The translations under genes and the position numbers were made by a program. Below, piece after piece: positions 57,758 through 64,000 of a stretch of 64,000 nucleotides of DNA; the first letter of the stretch is position 1; each line of letters starts with the position of its first letter. The notes beneath the pieces were generated by a model. It had not been told where the DNA came from, did no database searches, and worked only from the letters and a program-made list of their open reading frames with translations. This DNA comes from Rhodobiaceae bacterium (GTDB lineage Bacteria > Pseudomonadota > Alphaproteobacteria > Rhizobiales > Tepidamorphaceae): the NCBI GenBank assembly GCA_020637985.1, contig JACKJK010000007.1:124001-188000 (forward strand), written 5' to 3'.

Positions 57758-58900
57758 GTGATTGAGATGATTTCGGCATGGGGCAGCAGTCTGCTGGGCT
57801 ATGTCCTGCCGTTTCTGTTCGTTCTGACCATCGTCGTTTTCTTTCACGAACTCGGCCACTTCCTCGTTGCGAGGTGGTGTGGGGTCAAGGTCGATGCCTT
57901 TTCGATCGGTTTCGGGCCCGAGCTGTTCGGCTGGAACGACAAGCACGGGACGCGCTGGCGTGTCGCCGCTCTTCCGCTGGGCGGCTACGTCCGCTTTCAC
58001 GGCGACGACAATCCGGCGAGCGCTGCCGACAGTGAAGCGCTTGCGGCGATGGGCGAGGAGGAGCGCAAGGTCAGCTTCCACGGCAAGCCGCTGGCGCAGC
58101 GCGCGGCCATCGTCGCTGCCGGGCCGATCGCCAATTTCATCCTGGCCATCGTCATCTTTACCGGCCTGTTCTCGATCGTTGGCCAGTATGTCACCCCGGC
58201 GCGGGTCGACACGGTACAGGCGGGAAGCGCCGCCGAGCGCGCCGGCATCATGGTTGGCGACCTGGTGGTGTCGATCGACGGGCATCATGTCGAATCGTTT
58301 GCCGACCTGCAGCGCATCGTCTCGGGCAGCGCCGGCAAGGACCTGATGATTGCGCTTGATCGTGGAGGCGAACGCGTCGAGGTGACGGCAACGCCGGACC
58401 TGCGCGAGATCGAGGATCGCTTCGGTAACGCCCACAGCGTCGGCATTCTCGGCATCTCGCGGCAGACCGACGAGGCAGACGTGACGCTGGTGACCTATTC
58501 GCTTCCCGAAGCGGCCTGGCGCGGCGTCAAGGAAACCTGGTTCGTGATCGACAGGACGCTGAGCTTCATCGGCGGCATGGTCACCGGGCGCGATGATGCC
58601 TCGCAGCTCGGCGGGCCGATCCGCATCGCGCAGATTTCCGGCGATGTCGCGCAGGTGGGTTTCGGCGCGCTGATCAGTCTGACGGCGATCCTTTCGGTCA
58701 GCATCGGCCTGCTCAACCTGTTTCCGATCCCTATGCTCGACGGTGGGCACCTGCTGTTCTACGCGGTGGAAGCCGTGCGCGGGCGGCCGTTGAGCGAGCG
58801 GGTCATGGAGATGAGCTTCAGAATTGGCCTTGCGCTGGTGCTGATGCTCATGCTCTTTGCCACGTGGAACGACCTGACGAATCTCAAGGTATTGGGATGA
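57758..58900 (+). CDS. rseP: Site-2 protease RseP/MmpA
   Basis: This inner-membrane zinc metalloprotease carries out regulated intramembrane proteolysis. The 380-aa protein has the HELGH active-site motif in FFHELGHFLVAR (about 28-39), one PDZ domain in the middle (GSAAERAGIMVGDLVVSIDG) and the second zinc-ligand motif NLFPIPMLDGGHLLFY near the C-terminus. GGGAAG lies 9 bases before the GTG at 57758, which is preferred; the ATG at 57767 is three codons downstream. It is followed by bamA after 337 bp. Confidence 0.93.
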   Translation: MIEMISAWGSSLLGYVLPFLFVLTIVVFFHELGHFLVARWCGVKVDAFSIGFGPELFGWNDKHGTRWRVAALPLGGYVRFHGDDNPASAADSEALAAMGEEERKVSFHGKPLAQRAAIVAAGPIANFILAIVIFTGLFSIVGQYVTPARVDTVQAGSAAERAGIMVGDLVVSIDGHHVESFADLQRIVSGSAGKDLMIALDRGGERVEVTATPDLREIEDRFGNAHSVGILGISRQTDEADVTLVTYSLPEAAWRGVKETWFVIDRTLSFIGGMVTGRDDASQLGGPIRIAQISGDVAQVGFGALISLTAILSVSIGLLNLFPIPMLDGGHLLFYAVEAVRGRPLSERVMEMSFRIGLALVLMLMLFATWNDLTNLKVLG

Positions 58901-59237
58901 CTTGCGATTGGCCGGGCGTTGCGCGATTGCAACGGCGGGTCAGGAACGGCGGCGGGGGCCGCCAATGAGGTTTGCGGCGGGACGGATTCCGGCTACAAAC
59001 CTGTTTGAGTTGAAGCGACTCGGAATGTGGGGTGGTACGCCTGTGTTCCGGGATGTGGGGTCAAAACGGCGGGATTTCGAACTTGATCCGGAGAAGCTCC
59101 AGGCGAAAATGGGTCTTTGACCTGTTTTCCTGAAGTTTCGGGTGTGTTTCGACCCAAAGTGTTTGCAACGGTTTGCTTCGTTGCTCCGGGCAAGGTCCGG
59201 AAATATGCGAGGCAAGGTGCGTCAAAGAGAAGGTCAG
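58901..59237. other. Intergenic region before bamA
   Basis: This 337-bp gap presumably carries a promoter for bamA. I see two GATGTGGGG/AATGTGGGG-type blocks (about 59023-59060) and open frames without ribosome binding sites, but no convincing gene, terminator or consensus promoter. Confidence 0.4.
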
Positions 59238-61577
59238 ATGATCGCAGAGATCGAAAACCCGGAAGCGACGTCCAACGGGATGCAGGTGGTCGGCGCGCAA
59301 TTCGCCGCTGCCGCAGCCCGCTTCGTGACAACCTGCCTGATGTTGCTGGCGCTCGTGGCCGGGGCGGTCAGCCTTTCGCCGGCGAGCGCGGCGGCGCAGA
59401 CCATTTCCGCCATCGACGTGGAAGGTAACCGGCGCGTCGATGACGACACGGTGCGTTCCTACGTGACGATGTCTCCCGGGCAGCGCTACAGCGAGTATGC
59501 GGCCAGCGAGTCGGTCAAGGCGCTGTTCCAGACCGGCCTGTTCGAGGATGTCACGATCGGCATGCGCAGCACGCGGCTGGTCGTCACGGTCGTGGAAGCG
59601 GCACTCATCAACCGCGTCGTGTTCGAGGGCAACAAGCGGCTCGAGGACGCGGTTCTGGCAGCCGAGATCGAATCGCAGCCGCGCGGCATGCTGACCCGCG
59701 CGAAGGTCCAGCGCGATACCCAGCGCCTGCTGCAGCTGTATCGGGCGATCGGGCGTTTCGGCGCGCGCGTTGAGCCGAAGATCATCGACCTGCCCGACAA
59801 TCGCGTGAACCTCGTCTTCGAGATCGACGAATCCGAGAAGACCTCGATCGCGCGCATCAATTTCGTCGGCAACGTGGCGTTTTCCGATCCGCAGCTTCGC
59901 GATGTCATCACGTCGCGGCAGCAGAGCTGGCTGAGCTGGCTGAAGACGACCGACATCTACAGCCCCGAGCGGCTCGAGGTCGACCAGGAGATGCTGCGCC
60001 GGCACTATCTGAAGAACGGCTATGCGGATTTCCGCGTGATCTCGGCCGTGGCCGACCTCGATCGCGAGCGCAACGTCTTCTACATCACCATCACGGTGGA
60101 GGAGGGCGAGCGTTACAGCTTCGGCATGGTCGAAGTGGAATCGAACGTTCCCGATGTGGATCCGGAATCCCTGCGCGGCATCGTGATGACGCGGGAAGGG
60201 CGCATCTACAACGCCGAGCTCGTCGAGAAGACAACGGAAGAGCTGACGATCGAACTGGCGAAATCCGGCTATGCCTTTGCCCAGGTGCGCCCGCGCGGAG
60301 ATCGCGACGCGGCGTCGCTGACGATCGGCATCACGTATGTCATCGACGAGGGGCAGCGCGCCTATGTCGAGCGCATCAACATCCGTGGCAATACGCGCAC
60401 GCTCGACAGCGTCATCCGTCGCGAATTCGACTTCGCCGAGGGCGATCCCTACAACCGCGTGCTCGTCGACCGGGCACGCCGGCGCCTTGTCGCACTGCAG
60501 TACTTCGAGAAGGTGAGCATCACCAACGAGCCGGGCTCTTCGCCTGACCGCGTCATCGTCAATGTCGACGTCATCGAGCAGCCGACGGGCGAGTTCTCGG
60601 TGGGTGCCGGCTACTCGACGGCTTCGGGGGTCATGGCGAGCCTGTCGATCGGCGAGCGCAACTTCCTCGGCCGCGGGCAGAAGGTCAACTTCGCCGTCGG
60701 TGTCGGCGAGAGCAAGCAGACCTACGAGTTCGGTTTCACCGAGCCCTATTTCATGGGGCGGAGGTTGAGCGCCGGCTTCGACGTCTATTCGCGCGAATAC
60801 AAGAAGTCCGACAACTACGATTACAACCGGAGCGACCTCGGCGGAAATATCCGCTTCGGATTGCCGCTGAACGAGAATCTGCGCCTGAACCTGACCTACC
60901 AGCTGTTCCAGCGCGAGATCACCGATCCGGGGCCGACAGCGTCGACGGTCATCGTAAGTTCTGTAGGCACCTATCTGTATTCGATCGGCGGATACGAGTT
61001 CGTCTACTCGACGCTGGACAATCCGGTGCGGCCGCGCAACGGCGTGATCGCGAAGTTCGGTCAGGACCTGGCGGGCTTGGGTGGCGACGTCCACTACATC
61101 TCGACGGAAGCTTCCATCTCGCATTTCCATGAAATCCGGCCGCGGCTTGTCTCGATGCTGCAGGCGAAGGGGCGTTATATCACGGGATGGGACGGCGACG
61201 CGGTGCTGCCGATGGATGCCGGGCTCAGCACAATTCGCGGATTTGAATCGATGGGTCCGCGCGATGCGACGTCCGGGGACGCGCTGGGCGGCAAGTTCTA
61301 CGCTCAGGCGACTGCCGAACTGCAGTTCCCGCTACCGGTGTTGCCGCAGGATCTCGGCTTCTCGGCGGCCGTGTTCGCCGAAGCTGCCGTCCTGACCGGG
61401 TCGGATGCGACCGGAATCACGCTTCAGGATGACTCCTCGATCCGTTCGTCGGCCGGCTTCAGCATCCTGTGGGATTCGCCCTTCGGCCTGCTGCGCGGCG
61501 ATGTCGGCTTCCCGATCACCAAGGAAGACTACGACAAGACGCAGCTCTTCCACTTCGGTGCCGGCACGCGCTTCTAG
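59238..61577 (+). CDS. bamA: Outer membrane protein assembly factor BamA
   Basis: This is the central beta-barrel of the BAM complex that inserts outer-membrane proteins. The 779-aa precursor has an N-terminal lead and a hydrophobic signal segment (about 28-55, ending SPASAAAQ). Five POTRA-type repeats follow (first TISAIDVEGNRRVDDDTV), then a 16-strand barrel with the surface-antigen motif region ending in Phe (FHFGAGTRF), as BAM substrates do. The start at 59238 follows AGAAGGTC; ATGs at 59142 and 59205 are also in frame. The signal region begins unusually far from the N-terminus. Confidence 0.94.
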   Translation: MIAEIENPEATSNGMQVVGAQFAAAAARFVTTCLMLLALVAGAVSLSPASAAAQTISAIDVEGNRRVDDDTVRSYVTMSPGQRYSEYAASESVKALFQTGLFEDVTIGMRSTRLVVTVVEAALINRVVFEGNKRLEDAVLAAEIESQPRGMLTRAKVQRDTQRLLQLYRAIGRFGARVEPKIIDLPDNRVNLVFEIDESEKTSIARINFVGNVAFSDPQLRDVITSRQQSWLSWLKTTDIYSPERLEVDQEMLRRHYLKNGYADFRVISAVADLDRERNVFYITITVEEGERYSFGMVEVESNVPDVDPESLRGIVMTREGRIYNAELVEKTTEELTIELAKSGYAFAQVRPRGDRDAASLTIGITYVIDEGQRAYVERINIRGNTRTLDSVIRREFDFAEGDPYNRVLVDRARRRLVALQYFEKVSITNEPGSSPDRVIVNVDVIEQPTGEFSVGAGYSTASGVMASLSIGERNFLGRGQKVNFAVGVGESKQTYEFGFTEPYFMGRRLSAGFDVYSREYKKSDNYDYNRSDLGGNIRFGLPLNENLRLNLTYQLFQREITDPGPTASTVIVSSVGTYLYSIGGYEFVYSTLDNPVRPRNGVIAKFGQDLAGLGGDVHYISTEASISHFHEIRPRLVSMLQAKGRYITGWDGDAVLPMDAGLSTIRGFESMGPRDATSGDALGGKFYAQATAELQFPLPVLPQDLGFSAAVFAEAAVLTGSDATGITLQDDSSIRSSAGFSILWDSPFGLLRGDVGFPITKEDYDKTQLFHFGAGTRF

Positions 61578-61598
61578 CACACAGCCGAAACAGTCATG

Positions 61599-61634
61599 GA
61601 ACGGCCCGCACCGCGCGGGCCGTTCTTCTTTTTC
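61599..61634 (+). terminator. Rho-independent terminator after bamA
   Basis: GAACGGCCCGC (61599-61609) pairs with GCGGGCCGTTC (61615-61625) around a 5-nt loop and is followed by TTCTTTTTC. It lies 22 bp after the bamA stop and would separate bamA from lpxD. Confidence 0.8.
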
Positions 61635-61691
61635 GGAACCGTGGCGTCGATTGCTTCCAACTTGGATGAAAGCCGGATAGAAAAGGCACCT

Positions 61692-61736
61692 TGTCGCCGG
61701 TTTCAATGTCGCCGGTTTCAATGTCGCCGGTTCCAA
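61692..61736 (+). repeat. Three 15-bp tandem repeats between bamA and lpxD
   Basis: The unit TGTCGCCGGTTTCAA occurs at 61692-61706 and 61707-61721, and with one change at 61722-61736. The array lies in the leader of lpxD, about 80 bp before its ATG. Confidence 0.85.
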
Positions 61737-61817
61737 TGGCGTGCCGGGCAGCCTGGAGGCCGCTCGGCGACGAGACCGGCTCGGTATGAGTCCCTGTAAC
61801 GCGAGACGCCCTCCGCG

Positions 61818-62897
61818 ATGTCCTTCTTTGCCCGAAAAGGCCCTTTTTCGCTGTCCGAACTGGCGGAACTGGCAGGCGGTTCGCTGGAACGCGGCGAGGC
61901 CGGGCGGGCGATACAAGACGTCGCGAGCCTCGCCGAGGCGGGGCCAGACGACGCGACGTTCTTCGCCAATGTCGCCTATCGCCAAGCGCTCGAAGGCAGC
62001 AATGCGGGCGTGATCCTCACCCGTGCGGCGCTGGCCGAAAACGTCGCACCGCACATTCCCCTGATCGTGTGCAAGGATCCGGTGCAGGGCTTCGAGGCGC
62101 TGGTGCGAGCCTTCTATCCCGACGCGGGGCGTCCGCTTGGCGTGCACGAAACCGTGGGTGTGTCTGCGCAGGCCCATGTGCATGCGGCAGCGACGCTGGA
62201 AGACGGCGTCGTTGTCGAGGCGGGTGCCAGCATCGGCGCGCGAGCCGAGATCGGTGCTGGCACGCGTATCATGCCCGGTGCCGTGATCGGTGCGGATGTG
62301 CGTATCGGGCGGGATTGCTCGATCGGGGCGAATGCCTCGGTGATCCATGCGCATATCGGCGACCGGGTCATCCTGCATGCGGGCGTGCGGATCGGGCAGG
62401 ACGGATTTGGCTATTCGCCGGGTCCGCGTGGGCTCATGAAGGTGTTCCATGTCGGCAAGGTCGTGATCCAGAACGACGTCGAGATCGGTGCCAATACCTG
62501 CGTCGACCGCGGCGGGGTGCGCGACACGATCGTCGGCGAGGGAAGCAAGATCGACAACCTGGTGCAGGTCGCCCACAACGTGGTCATTGGCCGCCATTGT
62601 GTGATCGCCGGCAGTTGTGCGCTGGCTGGCAGCGTGACATTCGGCGATGGCGTGATGCTGGGCGGCGGCGCCATGGTCAACAACCACGTGAGCGTGGCGA
62701 GCGGTGCCCGCATCGCCGCGTTGAGCGCGGTGCAAAATGATATCGACGCCCCCGGCGACTGGGGTGGGGTGCCGGCGCGACCGGCACGCGAATGGATGCG
62801 CGAGCACTACATGATACTGCGGATGGCGCGCGAGCGGATCGAGGCCGGAAAGGCACGTGCCGGCAAGGGGGAAGGGGAACGCAACGACAATGACTGA
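61818..62897 (+). CDS. lpxD: UDP-3-O-(3-hydroxymyristoyl)glucosamine N-acyltransferase
   Basis: This enzyme adds the second acyl chain in lipid A synthesis. The 359-aa protein has an N-terminal uridine-binding domain ([34 protein letters not shown]) and a left-handed parallel beta-helix of hexapeptide repeats (about 115-320). The catalytic His is in the [14 protein letters not shown] segment. A basic C-terminal helix ends it. Its stop overlaps the fabZ start by 8 bp. Confidence 0.95.
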   Translation: MSFFARKGPFSLSELAELAGGSLERGEAGRAIQDVASLAEAGPDDATFFANVAYRQALEGSNAGVILTRAALAENVAPHIPLIVCKDPVQGFEALVRAFYPDAGRPLGVHETVGVSAQAHVHAAATLEDGVVVEAGASIGARAEIGAGTRIMPGAVIGADVRIGRDCSIGANASVIHAHIGDRVILHAGVRIGQDGFGYSPGPRGLMKVFHVGKVVIQNDVEIGANTCVDRGGVRDTIVGEGSKIDNLVQVAHNVVIGRHCVIAGSCALAGSVTFGDGVMLGGGAMVNNHVSVASGARIAALSAVQNDIDAPGDWGGVPARPAREWMREHYMILRMARERIEAGKARAGKGEGERNDND

Positions 62898-63357
62898 CGC
62901 CGAGAACGGAAAATTGCTGGATCCTGCGGACATCCAAAGGATCATGGCGCTTCTGCCGCACCGCTACCCCTTCCTGCTCATCGACAGGATCATTGAGATT
63001 CGCGAGAACGCGTCGGGGATCGGCCTGAAGAACGTGACGGCCAACGAACCGCACTTCACCGGGCATTTTCCGGGCCAGCCGATCATGCCGGGAGTGCTCA
63101 TCGTCGAAGGCATGGCGCAGGCCGGCGGGGCGATCGCGCTCGCGCTTGGCGACCCGGAGGTCGAGCAACGGGTCTATTTCATGAGCATCAACGAGGCCAA
63201 GTTCCGCAAGCCCGTCGTGCCGGGCGACACCCTCTACTACCATCTGCGGCTGCTGCAGCGGCGGCGCACCGTATGGCGGTTCGCCGGTGTCGCGAAGGTC
63301 GATGGGGAGACGGTCGCGGAGGCGGAAATGACCGCGATGATCACGGATGCCGTCTAG
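62890..63357 (+). CDS. fabZ: 3-hydroxyacyl-[acyl-carrier-protein] dehydratase FabZ
   Basis: This enzyme dehydrates beta-hydroxyacyl-ACP in fatty acid synthesis and competes with lipid A enzymes for hydroxymyristoyl-ACP. The 155-aa hot-dog-fold protein has [14 protein letters not shown] (about 20-33) and the catalytic motif [19 protein letters not shown] (about 59-77), with the His and Glu present. The ATG at 62890 lies within the end of lpxD, indicating coupling. Confidence 0.96.
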   Translation: MTDAENGKLLDPADIQRIMALLPHRYPFLLIDRIIEIRENASGIGLKNVTANEPHFTGHFPGQPIMPGVLIVEGMAQAGGAIALALGDPEVEQRVYFMSINEAKFRKPVVPGDTLYYHLRLLQRRRTVWRFAGVAKVDGETVAEAEMTAMITDAV

Positions 63358-63426
63358 GCTGCATCGGAACACCGCCCGGGGGCGTTACCCCGATCATGCG
63401 CAGCAAGCAAGGCCAGCATCGAGAAC

Positions 63427-64000
63427 ATGACAAAGATCCACGCAACGGCAGTCGTCGACCCATCCGCGCAGCTCGGAGAGGATGTCGAGATCGGCCCCTT
63501 CTGTGTCGTCGGTGGCGACGTCCAGCTTGGCGATCGCGTCAAGCTGCGCAGCCATGTCAGCGTTGACGGCCACACCGTGCTCGGGGAGGGGTGCGATGTG
63601 CATCCGTTCGCCGCGCTTGGCGGCGCTCCGCAGCACCTTGGATACAAGGGCGAGCCAACGCGTCTTGAGATCGGCGCCGGCACCGTGATCCGCGAAAGCG
63701 TGACCATGAACCGTGGCACGGCGAATGGCGACGCGGTGACCCGGATCGGCAAGAACGGCTTCTTCATGGCCTATTCCCACGTTGCCCATGATTGCATCGT
63801 CGGCGACGGCGTCGTGTTCGCGAACTCAGCGACCCTTGCCGGACATTGTCACGTCGGCGACGGTGTCATCATCGGCGGGCTTTCGGCGGTGCACCAGCAT
63901 TGCCGCATCGGCACCGGCGCGATCGTCGGCGGGGTGTCCGGGGTCGCCAAGGACGTCATTCCCTTCGGTTCGGTGCTTGGCGCGCGCGCCGAGCTCGGCG
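63427..64000 (+). CDS. lpxA: UDP-N-acetylglucosamine O-acyltransferase (partial, runs off the window)
   Basis: This is the first enzyme of lipid A synthesis. The visible 191 residues start MTKIHATAVVDPSAQLGEDV and form hexapeptide-repeat beta-helix coils. GGAPQHLGYKGEPTRLEIG and the catalytic region FFMAYSHVAHDCIVGDGVVF are present, with the active-site His in SHVAHDC. The reading frame is open at the window end, so the C-terminal helical domain is missing only because of truncation. It follows fabZ after 69 bp in the conserved lpxD-fabZ-lpxA order. Confidence 0.95.
   Translation, partial: MTKIHATAVVDPSAQLGEDVEIGPFCVVGGDVQLGDRVKLRSHVSVDGHTVLGEGCDVHPFAALGGAPQHLGYKGEPTRLEIGAGTVIRESVTMNRGTANGDAVTRIGKNGFFMAYSHVAHDCIVGDGVVFANSATLAGHCHVGDGVIIGGLSAVHQHCRIGTGAIVGGVSGVAKDVIPFGSVLGARAELG

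Noticed and set aside
58902..59120. A 72-codon frame between rseP and bamA
   Set aside because: It lacks a ribosome binding site and recognisable features, and it sits where the bamA promoter region is expected.
61692..61736. CRISPR-like repeats
   Set aside because: The units are 15 bp, directly adjacent and without spacers; no cas genes are present.

Overview
This window is chromosomal DNA of a high-GC alphaproteobacterium, most probably a member of the Hyphomicrobiales (Rhizobiales). Three things point there: the single-copy nuoA-N operon followed by birA, rnj, mce, a DUF1467 gene, proS, lolC, lolD and dnaE; the block rpsB-tsf-pyrH-frr-uppS-cdsA-dxr-rseP-bamA-lpxD-fabZ-lpxA; and C-terminally extended NuoE and ribosomal protein S2. 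The species cannot be named from the sequence.

Region 1 (about 17-7353) is a 7.3 kb integrative element sitting in the 3' end of a tRNA, probably tRNA-Val. A 23-bp tRNA 3'-end core is repeated at 17-39 and 7331-7353. A tyrosine recombinase gene lies next to the tRNA, and a pair of GCTACA-type boxes 13 bp apart lies inside each end. The cargo is small and mostly unrecognised: a PIN-like protein, a small membrane protein, a serine resolvase, a nuclease-like gene broken by an in-frame stop, a cysteine-rich secreted protein, a 217-aa unknown protein and several very short ORFs with good ribosome binding sites or ATGA overlaps. A tRNA-Asp gene follows the right end.

Region 2 (7.6-23.0 kb) is a metabolic block. 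A DeoR-type repressor diverges from a seven-gene operon for a quaternary amine. That operon encodes a glycine-betaine/choline-type ABC importer (binding protein, ATPase, and a permease of two fused halves), two choline-kinase-like proteins and two dimethylglycine/sarcosine dehydrogenase-like flavoproteins. Facing it are a TPR-methyltransferase and a membrane-bound TPR regulator; a MerR regulator ending in a strong terminator closes the block.

Region 3 (23.3-39.6 kb) is the complete respiratory complex I operon, nuoA to nuoN, with three extra reading frames: a 189-aa membrane protein between nuoD and nuoE, a 191-aa helix-hairpin-helix protein between nuoF and nuoG, and a 65-aa membrane protein between nuoH and nuoI.

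Region 4 (39.6-50.8 kb) carries birA, RNase J, methylmalonyl-CoA epimerase, DUF1467, proS, lolC/lolD, a DUF1232 protein and dnaE. Just upstream of dnaE, a perfect alphaproteobacterial LexA box (GAAC-N7-GAAC) lies inside a promoter that reads into a 38-aa single-pass membrane peptide. This is the most interesting candidate in the window: a possible SOS-induced small division regulator.

Region 5 (50.8-64 kb) is the conserved translation, isoprenoid, phospholipid and outer-membrane biogenesis block, ending inside lpxA. One helix-hairpin-helix domain recurs in NuoE, in the nuoF-nuoG protein and in the tail of ribosomal protein S2.
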